DNA from: Microcebus murinus
Taxonomy: Eukaryota > Chordata > Mammalia > Primates > Cheirogaleidae
DNA length: 64,000 nucleotides
Assembly (NCBI RefSeq): GCF_040939455.1
Contig: NC_134116.1
Coordinates: 73,487,900 to 73,551,899, forward strand
Direction: 5' to 3'
This document shows, in pieces, positions 1 through 64,000 of the stretch (positions are counted from its first letter, which is position 1; each line of letters opens with the position of its first letter). The translations under genes were made by a program, and so were the position numbers. The notes beneath the pieces were generated by a model. That model ran no database searches. It had not been told where the DNA came from and saw only the letters and a list, made by a program, of their open reading frames with translations.

Positions 1-175
1 GGCAGGTGGGAGGGGGGAGGGGGGCGGGTATATACATACATAATGAGTGAGATGTGCACCATCTGGGGGATGGTAGTGCTGGAGACTCAGACTTGTGGGG
101 GGAGGGGGGAAATGGGCATTTATTGAAACCTTAAAATCTGTACCCCTATAATATGCCAAAATAAAAAAAAGCAAG
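1..175 (+). mobile_element. L1 3'UTR end
   Basis: The segment has G-rich runs, a GATGTGCACCATCTGGGGGATGG-like box, TGTACCCCTATAATATGCC and then an A-rich tail near 160-170. It matches the 3' end of the L1 at 7110-7320 in the same order. It lies antisense to B3GLCT inside or next to its 3'UTR, and its 5' part is cut by the window edge. Confidence 0.8.
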
Positions 176-202
176 CAAACAGGAGAAGGACTTCTGGCAC
201 CA

Positions 203-208
203 TTTATT
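203..208 (-). promoter_or_regulatory. B3GLCT: candidate poly(A) signal AATAAA
   Basis: A perfect AATAAA hexamer on the coding strand, about 306 nt downstream of the B3GLCT stop. It would give a short 3'UTR. There is no expression evidence, and a distal site outside the window is equally possible. Confidence 0.3.
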
Positions 209-514
209 TTCCTGTGAGAGTTAGAATGCTGCTGTATCACAGCTTGGAATATGCACAGTAATCACTATGTGTGACAACAACTGCATAAGTCAAAAGCAAG
301 TGATTTTTCCCTGAAAAAAAAAAAAAAAAAAACTATTTCCCCTTGACTCCTTTTCTTCCTCCATCAAAACATACCATAAACATAATTTCCACCTCAAGTC
401 AGGAAGCGTCCGATGCCACATGGCCACACGAGCAGCATGAGCACAGCACAGTGGACGATGCCGCAGTCTCCAGCTCTGTTTCCTGCCCAAACCGTGCTCA
501 GAGGCCACCGTGGT

Positions 515-54084
<53,570 letters not shown>

Positions 54085-54650
54085 CTGAAAAAACAACCAT
54101 CAAAGAATCTAAGTAAGAACTGACCACTCAAAAAAATAAATAAATAGCTTGATTTAAAATGCAGCTATATTATTATTAGTATATAGTGATTAAATATATT
54201 AATTATACAATTAATATGCATTCATTAGTAACTATTAATGAATAGATATTAACTGAATAAAATGCAGCTACTTCTAGAGGCCTTACGCAGAATCTTCACG
54301 CCACTCTCTTTGCTCTCATTCTCTCCAGGACCTACTGGCAGGGAAGCATTTCAGCTGGATCCGCACGACCTCTCCACCACCCAGGCACCCTGCAGGGCTC
54401 CAGGCCCACAGGGAGGGTCTCCCCGACACTCGGAGCTAACCCGAGTCTGCAGACTTGGGAAGGTGACTGGAAGGGAAGTGCCTGGGGAAGTGGTCAGGGA
54501 TAACTGAGAGGTGCAAAAATAGTTTTATTTTATACACAAAACGCTTTGGCTAAACAAGAGGATAGGATATTCCATCTACCACACATGAAAAAAAAATTTA
54601 AAGTGCTCTAAAGACATTAAAACAACATGGCAATAAAATGTTTTGGTCTA

Positions 54651-55017
<367 letters not shown>

Positions 55018-56173
55018 GTTTTGGTCTATAATGGAAACGTCATAATGATGAAATCTACAAATTTATAAACATGGAAGAACTAAGATTCAGAAATAAGGCA
55101 CAACTGTGCCTTACATAAACATGTACACATACACACAGTGAAAGAGAAGTTAGTATTTTTAAGGATACGAGTGTTAGCTTTGAAGTACTATTCGCTATAT
55201 TTTAAGTTATTACAAAAGTCAAAAGTCAGAAATTTCATATCTGATATGCTTGAACCTCCTCTCCCAACAAACTTTATTATAACCTCTGTTTTATACTAGC
55301 TATAAAACTATATTCATAGTACCCATCACAGACAAAAGAATTTAAGAATAAGTGTCTAAATATCTAAAATATTACTATACTGATGTGGATTCCACAGCAG
55401 TCTTAAAGTTCATATATATTTATTACTTACAAAGAAAAAACTGGTTTTTAATATAAATCTTTGGAATTGAATACCAAATAAACCTCATTCATTTCTTTTA
55501 TGTAGTATTTATTTCAACTTCCATGTAGAAACATGAAATGTAAAAACAGTAATCAAAGGTTAAATCAGACAAACAATGTAGCATGTTAGAAAGAAAGAAA
55601 ATCTTAAGAGTGAATTAGCAGTTACCCAATATAAATAATTCAGGGCCTTCCTACTGTTGCTTCTGAATTATGCAGTAATTTCCATTGTCTTTTAAAAATT
55701 GCAACATATATATTCATGAAGGATTACATAAGAGCAAAAAATCATGTATAAGGAAACTGATGACGTACTATTTGCATAAAACTTTGGAATAATTATGGCA
55801 GAATGCTAATGTGAACTAGACAAGAAAAGAAATATAGCAAATACTTTAAAAAGCTTTACATAAAAATAACTAGCTGATGAGTTACTACGTAGCAATTAAA
55901 ATTATAATCAAAACTTTATAACAATGGAGACATCTTTAAGTTTAATGAGAAAAAAAAACAGAAATGATGCCAATAGTAAAACAAAATCATATATGAACAG
56001 AGACTAAGAGAACCAGAAAATGAAAACATCTGTGTCAAGATGATAGAATAATGAGGTATTAACATATGCTTTCAAAGTCCTTTAATGTGATATAAACACA
56101 GTTAAGTTTTTAAAAATTGAGGGAAAATAAATGCAATTCAAAAATTTACTTCCAAACAAGTATTGTACTTCCT

Positions 56174-56222
56174 AGTTATGGGATATATATATATAAAATA
56201 TATAATATATATAATATATAAT
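56174..56222 (+). repeat. (TA)n-rich microsatellite
   Basis: TATATATATATAAAATATAT runs on into imperfect TAATATATAA repeats. Confidence 0.9.
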
Positions 56223-56756
56223 ATCAGCGGGTATTAACCAAGAAAAGGCTTCCTTTCATGCCTGGACGGTAACCCCAGCAGAAACGCTGCAAGGGTGCCT
56301 TCCTGGTACAGATTAGAAGACAGGCTTATGAATAACTTCTGCCACAACAATAAAAACGCAGCAGGCAAAGGTTTAGTTGGTAGAAAGAGGAAATCAAATC
56401 CCAGATTGAAATAAACTCTATGGAATATCAATGGATTAAAGTCATTCCTAGCTCCATTACTTTTTGTGTATTAAACCATATACTGGATTTCCTATTTGCC
56501 TCAGTTTGTGAACACACTGATACCAATCAAATTTTCTGTATCCCTATATCGCCAAACAGAAACATTTAAAAAACTAGCATGCCTGTTAATAACACTCTCC
56601 AAAGGTATGGAGTGCTTAAAAATACAAAGTATTTTGTATACCTTGATACTCAGAAACCTGGTCTTGATTCACTCTTGATTAAGCCATGGTCATCTTAATT
56701 ATAAATAAATTTTAATCTACAAATCCCCAAAAAGGCCCAAGAGCTTTCATTCTTGT

Positions 56757-56815
56757 CATACACACACACACACACACACACACGCACGCACGCACGCACG
56801 CACGCACGCACACAA
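56757..56815 (+). repeat. (CA)n(CGCA)n microsatellite
   Basis: About 12 CA repeats lead into seven CGCA repeats. It is a compound repeat, CpG-bearing in its second half. Confidence 0.95.
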
Positions 56816-58599
56816 ACTCAAATGTATTGGTACCTCAAAGATGAATAATCAAAAAGGTCACAATAAAATTTTCTATCAAATGATCTTATCTCAGTTTGTA
56901 CTATTTGGAATTATAATAACTTATGTTCCATCTAGCACCACAAGATTTAGACTTCCTTAAACATGCCGTGTCACCAACCTATAGCAGTTTTAGATGCAAA
57001 GCAAGTTTTTTTTTTTTTTTTAGTTAAGTAATTATATGGATAATTAAGAGCTTTCAAATGAAAACCCAAGGGGAAAGTAAGAAAACGTCACATCAAGGTT
57101 ACCAGGAGCTGTCTGGGACAAAGGCATAGTAAAGGCACGTGTGCACGCGGCCATGCATGTCTGCCGTCAGTCTAGTGAAGCCTGATCATGCTGCTATTCT
57201 AAACCTAAAAGGTAATTCACAATTCTCTCCATAATGAGACAATGCCATAACAGAGGCAAGCATAAAGGAGCTAAAAATACAAATGATCAAATGTGAGTAA
57301 ATGACAGAAAAGGGAAAGAAAATGAAAAGGTTGATTGCAGCGATTTAAAATTCTCTGTCAACCTACTTGTCTCTTTGAATCAAAGTCTACCTTTACTTCT
57401 GTCATCAGTGTCTGTCAGTACCACAATCACCTGGAAGTCAGAAAGTCTAACGGACTTTCACTCCGTGTTTCTTTTGAACGGATTTGTCATCAAGGCATAT
57501 ATTCATATTTAAAGTAGCTAAAAATTATTGAGAGTCAAGAAATTTAAAGCCAACATTCTAACTCATTAGTTGGTTTTTACGCATGCTCATCACCCTCATT
57601 TAGGACAGGGCTTTGATGCCCGTGTCACAGCTGAGCAGTCCCAAAGCACTGTGGGACTGGAGAAAGCCCATCGTTCTTGACATGGAGGAAAAGCCATTAA
57701 AGAATTGTATTTAGAGATATGAACAGTATGAATGAAAAAGCTAACATCTGAATACGGATTAAAGGAGATGTATATTTAAAATATCATAAATAATTTCATT
57801 GTTCCCCAGATTTGGTTTTGAACCACTTTAGTCTTTCTGCCCCTGCCTGGGAAGAATTCAACAATTTGAGTCCAACCTGCTGGTAAACAGATGTTTTCCA
57901 GCATTTGTAATTTGTACTCACCTTAATTTAACCTATAAGCCTAGGTGTACACAGGTTTATGGTCTAATTTTAGTCTTATTATTCAGACCAAGTGCTAAAT
58001 TAGAAAGCAAAAGCCAATACATTTGTTCAGTATTAGGTAAAGGTTCTAAAAGACTGAATTCTGTTTTAAGACTGACTTCAGTTCAACTGTATTTCCAAAT
58101 TCCAATTACCATATCCTTCTTGGGATATGCACTGAACTGAGCTTTTGAACCAACAAATAAATTGTGATGAAAATTAACATCTGTTTATTATTATAATTTC
58201 TTCCATAAGAGGTAGGTATGTCTTATGAGGATAACAGAGATGTGTAATGTGCTGTTTGGAACATATATCAGACAGATTTAGTAGCCTTTAGAAATCTAGT
58301 ATTCATTTATGGACCCCAGTAGATTATAGGTGATGTTATAATGACATACCTTCCAGGAATCTGAGTCCATATTAAAAAAAAAGGAAAAAAAAGATTTTTC
58401 CAGATATGTGTATTAATCACTAACTGTCCTTTCCTAACAGGAAAAAAATATTACCTTGTTATCTATACATTTTTATTTTTATAAACTATTTACTTTGAAA
58501 TGCATTACTAAGTACATTTTTATGGCTCTTATAAATCTATTTTAATCATTCATTCACTCACAAAAGGCAGTAAGCCTTAGTATCTAAGGACCTGATTTC

Positions 58600-58800
58600 T
58601 GGAACGAACATACTTGCATCCAAATCCTGGCTCTATTTCTTCTGAGCCACGTGGCCTGGAGCAAGCTCCTTATCCTGGCTATGGCCTTGTTACTTTGTTC
58701 TCTCTTGTGGAGATGACGATAGCCAAGGGGATCAAGTAAGACACCCCATGCCAAGCACTTGGCACATGGTAAGCATGTGATGACTATTAACATTATTACC
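58600..58800 (+). repeat. MIR
   Basis: CATCCAAATCCTGGCTCTAT, TCTGAGCCACGTGGCCTGG, GAGCAAGCTCCTTATCC and GATGACGATAGCC, then AAGCACTTGGCACATGGTAAGC, are the MIR order from 5' to 3'. Confidence 0.8.
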
Positions 58801-58804
58801 GATT

Positions 58805-59085
58805 GTATGATATTACTTGAGCAACTACTATGTGCTAGGCACTGATCTGGGAACACGGCAAAGAGCTGTGAAAAGACAGGCAGTGTCCCTGCCTCTTGGA
58901 TCACATGTTCTAATGAGGGAGACAGGCAATAAGTGAATAATTCTACAATGTAATGTCAGGGATAAATGCTACAGAGACATAAAGCCAGGTAACATGGTAT
59001 GGCGAACAGGACGCGGTCTCCTAACCCACACTGTTTAAATTGCCCAGAGATGGGCTCGAGGGCTGATGGTAAGGTGAGCCTGAGA
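58805..59085 (+). repeat. old unclassified mammalian repeat
   Basis: GAGCAACTACTATGTGCTAG, GCACTGATCTGGGAACACGG, CCCTGCCTCTTGGATCACAT and GAGACAGGCAATAAGTGAAT match a common old mammalian repeat. The name is not certain. It is a cousin of 46240-46640. Confidence 0.5.
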
Positions 59086-59239
59086 ATGGCCTGGTGGAAG
59101 GTGAGCACACATTTCTGTCCCCTCTGGCAGGAAACTCTAGTAGCCGATTTTACCTGGTCCTCGGAGTTTTTATAAAGTCATGGGTGATCCCGGCCCCACC
59201 TGTGTGTCAGGAAGCAGCAAGGCAGACAGAACAGGCTTC

Positions 59240-59425
59240 GGAGCCCGTCAGAAATGAGATATGGGCCTGGTCCCACTATTTATTGGTGATGTGAGTATGT
59301 AAGCCTCCCTAAGCCTCAGTTTCCTCTCTGCAAAACAGGAGGAATAACAGTAATTAATTCAGAGAGTTGAATGAGCTGGTGCTTGCAAACTGCGCAGCAC
59401 AACGTATCAAAATGAGCACTAAGTG
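59240..59425 (+). repeat. MIR
   Basis: AAGCCTCCCTAAGCCTCAGT, TTTCCTCTCTGCAAAACAGG and GAGAGTTGAATGAGCTGGTG match the MIR core and its 3' part. Confidence 0.8.
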
Positions 59426-59689
59426 AAATGATGCCGGGGACGGGCACTGGACAAAAGCCAGCTATGATTACTACTGCACTTGCCAACTCTGTCTCTGCTC
59501 CCAACACCGGCACTGAAAACCAGCATCTCAAACTCCCCCTCTCCAAACATGAACTCGTCGTCTTGGCTCACAGAGTAGCTCATCCTCCTCCTCTTCATCC
59601 AGTCACCGAAACCCAGTGAGACCCTCAACCTACGGCCTCCCTCAGGGGTGGTCCTCACAGCTGCCCAGACAGGAGTCTAGCAATCTCCT

Positions 59690-59920
59690 ATTAATACTGT
59701 TTCTTCAAGGCTTAGTTCAGATGCCGAACAAAGCCTTTGCTGGCATTTCCAAGCAGAGTCAGGGCTTTCCCTGCCTCTGTTCTCCTAAGACCACGTTAGT
59801 GCAGATTCATGCAGCAATCCCACCATGGGGCCACCCTGCTCCCAAATGGAATGAACCTCCTGGAGGGCAGACACCATCCCAGCACCAGGCACCATGCACA
59901 GCACAGTCAACAGTGACCCA
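59690..59920 (+). repeat. L2 fragment, sense
   Basis: TTCTTCAAGGCTTAGTTCAG and CAAAGCCTTTGCTGGCATTTC resemble the L2 segment in which 'cttcaagactcagctcaa' is followed by 'ggaagccttccct'. It is diverged. Confidence 0.55.
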
Positions 59921-60279
59921 CGCCCTGCTGAGGCCACCCCTGCTGCATATCACACACCCTGTCTGCCTCAGTGGACAGAGCCCCAGCTCCCTCCAGACAC
60001 ATGGGGTCATCTTCTCCAGGCCAGGGAAGGGGGAAGGGGTCCAAATGCTGGCCAGCCCAAAAGAGACAAATGCTCACGGCTGGGCCTTCCAGAGAGTGTG
60101 AAGATTTCATTACTACTGAGCAACCCAGGCCCTGAGCCTCAGTGTTCTATTTCCTGTGGTGCATGGAATATACTATATAAAGATACATGTATAAAAGATG
60201 TTTCTAAGAATGCCAGCTGTATGTGTGAAAAAGGACAGTGTTATTTCAGTGAAAGAATGTGTAAAAAAAAAATTCTGTT

Positions 60280-60358
60280 TTTTTTCCTGGGGCATCTTGC
60301 CCAGCCCCTTGCACAAAGTAATATTCAATAGATACTTATTAAATGCATGAATGAATAA
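60280..60358 (+). repeat. L2 3' tail
   Basis: CAGCCCCTTGCACAAAGTAA, TATTCAATAGATACTTATTA and ATGCATGAATGAATAAAT are the L2 tail. Confidence 0.75.
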
Positions 60359-61965
60359 ATTCTTATTCGACAATGTAATAAAGTCTCCAGTTTAATAAAT
60401 AATTTGATTACTTAATGCCTATTTATTTCTACCAAAAAAATGACCTTTTAGTAAGTAATTAAGCATGTAACTATGTACACTCACCTCAAAAGTTGGCACC
60501 AAAAAGCCAAGGCAACAAATAACACTCTCAAAGGTAACCTTTTAATGAAGCACTTCATACCATCTCCCTGCCAATAAAAAAATTTCTAAAAGGAGAAAAT
60601 GCCAGGCTTTACTAGCTTTCCTAGCTTATCAAATGGAAATGATCTGTTTTTGTTTTTCTTTTTTAAACTAATAAGCCAAGAGGCCTCTTCTCAAGAAAAT
60701 AGTATTTCCAAAACTTTCTGTGAACAAGAAAAGCAAATAATTTATAAGGCTGAGATTCTGACAGGTTTCCAATAAAGTTTATAGTCTTACCATAAAAGAA
60801 GGCAACTAAATTAGAATTGTCTGCCCTCTTCAAAAGCTATACAGTTAGGAGTGAGAGAGTGGAAAAGTTTCTAGGCAGCCAGGTCAGATCCATTTGACCT
60901 AAAGTAGAAAATGTAGTCTGACCCCTGCACCTCCCTCAAAAATAAGACCCTTTTAAGCATCTCTCACTTCTGGATTTTTTTTTTCTATATTTGCAGGTTG
61001 CCTTACAAACTGGAACCATAATTTATCCATGGTTCTGCCCATTTCTCAGCCCCTGCCTTCAATCCAAGTTCTATCCTCCCCTCTCCCCAAATACTCCCAC
61101 AGTGGCTCACTTCCCCGTTAGGCACACATAGTGATTCCCTTGCCTTGTACTAAGGTTGAAGTCCACACTTCAGCATCTTCAAATGGTGCCTGAATCCTTG
61201 TTTTACTAGACCCTGCTAAAAACAATACAATTATGTTTTATCTTCTCTCCTTTATTGCTTCCAATTTAACCTTACTGTGAAATTCTCTTGGAGGACAACA
61301 AGGGTTTCTATAATTTCAGGCAGGTGTTAATAATACACATCTGAAGCTACAGTAAAGATTATCTTAGCCTAGGACCCCAGGTTCCAGTAGGAAAGGGGAA
61401 AAAAAGACTCCCAGATGCCAGCCTTTCCATCACAACATAAATTCAAGACTCCAATAGAGTCATCCCGAGAGACTGAGCTATTTGTGCTCCTGTTTGATGT
61501 AACAAAATATAAGAATTTTCACCTAAGCATCTACTCAAGAAGGAATTTTAAGTTAAAAAAATAAAGTCAAATCATAACTGACACAGATGCTGTGTACATC
61601 ACAGGCATTTAAAATGAAATAAACTCAAGTGCCTGACTTATTAGCAAATCAAGGCACAAACTCTCCCTGTGGGTTTCTGTTAGTCTCACTGCCACTTGCT
61701 TTTTGTTTGTGCACCTCCTTAAACACTCCATCTTTATAACTTCATGTTACCCTTCTATCTGCAATGCAAGCAGGAAGCAAACTCAGGAAAAAAATAGCTT
61801 TTCTTCAGAGTCTGTATTCTTTCACCTACAGGTTTGCATTTAGGAACTCCATATTCATCAACCACATCCCCCATCTCACCAACCTTCCTTCCCATCCATT
61901 CCAACCTAAAAAGATCATCATTCCACTCCCAACACATACATCCCTCATCCCACGAACTGCCTCTC

Positions 61966-62155
61966 CAGGCGTCTTCAAACTATGGCCCACGGGCCACAGG
62001 CAGGTATTTTTTTGCCCGTTTGTTTTACTTCAAAATAAGGTATGTGCAGTGTGCATAGGAATTTGTTCATAGTTTTTTTGAAACTATAGCCAGCCCTCCA
62101 ATGGTCTGATGGACAGTGAACTTGTCCCCCTGTTTAAAAAGTTTGAGGACCCCTG
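61966..62155 (-). mobile_element. nonautonomous hAT transposon, lineage-specific family, copy B
   Basis: The plus strand starts CAGGCGTCTTCAAACTATGG and ends TTTAAAAAGTTTGAGGACCC-CTG, which is the complement of copy A's left end (CAGGGGTCCTCAAACTTTTT). The 190-bp interior (GTTTGTTTTACTTCAAAATAAGG, GTGTGCATAGGAATTTGTTC) is unlike copy A's CpG-rich middle. I see no clean 8-bp target duplication. Confidence 0.85.
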
Positions 62156-62481
62156 CTCTACACATTACAGTTCCCACTTGGCATTCCTTGAAATTCATGT
62201 CAAGTTCCAGAACTATGTATGTTGTGTGTCCTCCAACTAATCTTCCCCATCTTTCCTACCTGATGTCACAAGTCTTCCCTTGTCCTCCTCTCAAGCTTCA
62301 CATGCACAAATAGCACTATGCAACTCATAATTTTTACACATTGCTGTACTTCTTACACAGCTTCAAATGTGTGCTGTCATTTCCAAGGACTGCATGTATT
62401 GTCCATGGATGTCCTTTTATGTTCAAAAGTTACTAATAGATGACTAATCAAAACTATAGGTGCTTGATTAGTATTTGTTGA

Positions 62482-62504
62482 ATAAATATATATATATATA
62501 TATA
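62482..62504 (+). repeat. (TA)n microsatellite
   Basis: About ten TA repeats next to the T-run of the FLAM-like fragment. Confidence 0.9.
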
Positions 62505-62635
62505 TTTTTTTTTTTTCTTTTTACAAGATGGGGTCTCATTATGCTGCCCAGGCTGGACTTGAATTCCGAGGCTCAAGCGATCCTTCTACCTCAGCCTTCC
62601 AAGTAGCTGACACTACAGGAATGTCCCATGATACC
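62505..62635 (-). mobile_element. FLAM/Alu-monomer fragment, antisense
   Basis: A T-run is followed by GATGGGGTCTCATTATGCTG, CCCAGGCTGGACTTGAATTC, GCTCAAGCGATCCTTCTACC and CTCAGCCTTCCAAGTAGCTG, the complement of a single Alu monomer. It stops at TGTCCCATGATACC with no second arm. Confidence 0.8.
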
Positions 62636-64000
62636 TGAACTATTGAGTCAATACTTAAATACACTTTTTCTGTGCTTTAGTGACATAATCATTTATATTA
62701 TGAAATAGTTGCCACCTACCTTAGAAGTAACACAAAGAACTACAATACCCTTTTTACATTTCTTTCTAACCCCTTGCCCCACAGCAATCTAGAACGGAAC
62801 TATGCACACAGAACAGCACTGACAGTCTGCTAACTTAGAGATTAGAAGAAACGTGTAATAAACGTTTATAAACGGCAAGGCCATTATAAACTGCATTGTA
62901 AGCTTCAAAACTAGAGATGGGAATGACAACTTACAATGAATGACCCAAACTATTCCAGAAAACAAGGGAAACGGTTTCACCACCCCAGTAACAACTCTAA
63001 TTATACTAGTAAATTTCCGATAGAAAGTTAGTTTGGGCTTTTTCTTGTTTCTATATTCACATTTTAATGATGAAAAATGTTTGTGTTTTTAATAAGACTG
63101 CATTTTAGCACCTTGAGGCAAAACCGGCATAGGCATTGACTTGCAAAGCAAAGAGAATAGCTAGAAGCAGATGCATAATCACAGAAACCATTAAATTTTT
63201 GCACCTTAATTTTTTGGCAGACTTTAGTGCCAAGTGCAACCTGACAGGAGTAATGAATAGACAGCAGTTCTAGACATCTGGTATTGTGGGAGGAATAGAT
63301 ATTTTGGGCTATCAGATAAATATTCAGATGAAAAAACCTTACTGCCGATTTCTCCCTCACAAAGCAACCTTTATGAATGCTCACACTGGGCAGATCTATG
63401 CAGAAGCCAAAATCACATCTTGATGATCCCACAGTTCAGGTGCCGGGAGACACGGGGGCCCCAGACGTCCCGTCCATCAGAGGGACAGCACACATTCACC
63501 ACACCATGGCACTGGGCCCTGCCCACAGCGCTGGGGATGCCCCTTAGAGCTGCCCTTTCTCAGCTGCCACGACTGATGAAGCCACAGATTCTTTCTCAAA
63601 GGTATGTCAATTTCGTGAACCAGATTCCAATTAACTAGGGAGTTGTAACCGGGGAGCCATCCTGCCTCTTTAAAGAGGCTTTGCCTCCCCATGTTTGTGA
63701 ATTTCAGCATTTACTTCTCAGAAGGTGATCTTATTTCCCTATTTTCATGTCGTCCCAGGTCAGGGCATCTCATCATTGCCCCCGAGTATTGTCTACAGGC
63801 CCTATTTTAGCTGCCAATAATTTTTGAATCCCTAAAGTGCTATTCATTGAATTAAGGTGACTTTCAATCACACATGTGGCATAAAAAAAAAAAAAACTCT
63901 ATAAAGAGAAAAAAATGATCTAATATCAAGTATAATTACAAACTCTAAAATCTTTCTGGCCATTTCAACTATCAAAAAGACTTGTTAATCCAAACATGAA

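Larger units (their letters stand above)
1..514 (-). other. B3GLCT: B3GLCT 3'UTR, part inside the window
   Basis: This is the sequence just downstream of the stop on the minus strand. A possible AATAAA signal (TTTATT on the plus strand) lies at 203-208, about 306 nt after the stop, and another at 119-124 falls in L1-derived sequence. The human 3'UTR is longer than 514 nt, so the true end may lie outside. A T-rich run (the plus-strand A-run at 314-332) is present. Confidence 0.6.

Noticed and set aside
58340..58375. GT-donor-like site CCTGGAAGGTATGT on the minus strand
   Set aside because: The upstream frame does not resemble B3GLCT and the acceptor is missing.
59616..60101. 161-codon plus-strand frame
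   Set aside because: Overlaps L2-derived sequence, has low-complexity Pro/Ser/His-rich composition typical of chance frames, no splice or promoter context, and no recognised family.

Overview
This is vertebrate, and specifically primate, nuclear DNA. At least seven Alu dimers carry a linker (core TTAATTGGCCAACTAATA) between their monomers that is typical of strepsirrhine Alus, so the source is most likely a lemur. The species cannot be fixed from the sequence.

The window holds the 3' two thirds of one protein-coding gene, B3GLCT (beta-1,3-glucosyltransferase, also called B3GALTL), on the minus strand. I located eleven coding exons by translation and by canonical GT/AG borders. From 5' to 3' they are 54084-54008, 53166-53055, 45833-45697, 38434-38371, 33684-33565, 31782-31713, 24134-24021, 22131-22032, 11916-11797, 4533-4389 and 682-515 (stop codon). 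They splice in one uninterrupted frame into 408 residues. Counted back from the 498-residue human protein these are residues 91-498, so the exons correspond to exons 5-15. Exons 1-4 with the signal peptide and promoter lie beyond position 64000. The part of the 3'UTR that falls in the window runs from 514 down to at most position 1.

The rest is intron filled with repeats. Introns 13-14 (683-11796) hold a MER1-type hAT transposon, antisense L1 3'UTR, and a 5'-truncated L1 carrying two Alus. Intron 12 (11917-22031) is a graveyard of antisense L1M, an Alu-split retroviral pol/integrase relic and an HSPD1 processed pseudogene. Introns 8-11 hold MIR and L2 pieces, an Alu, a lineage-specific hAT element and HAL1/L1M. 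Introns 4-7 hold MaLR LTRs, five Alus, L2 and MIR pieces, a 457-bp Tc1/mariner-like element with its own short open frame, a second copy of the hAT family, and microsatellites.

No other functional gene, CRISPR array, tRNA or rRNA gene is supported. I did not find a convincing new biological system. The points most worth a second look are the very sharp GC3 jump in B3GLCT exons 13-14, the Tc1/mariner-like element with its residual ORF, and the two hAT copies that share ends but not middles.
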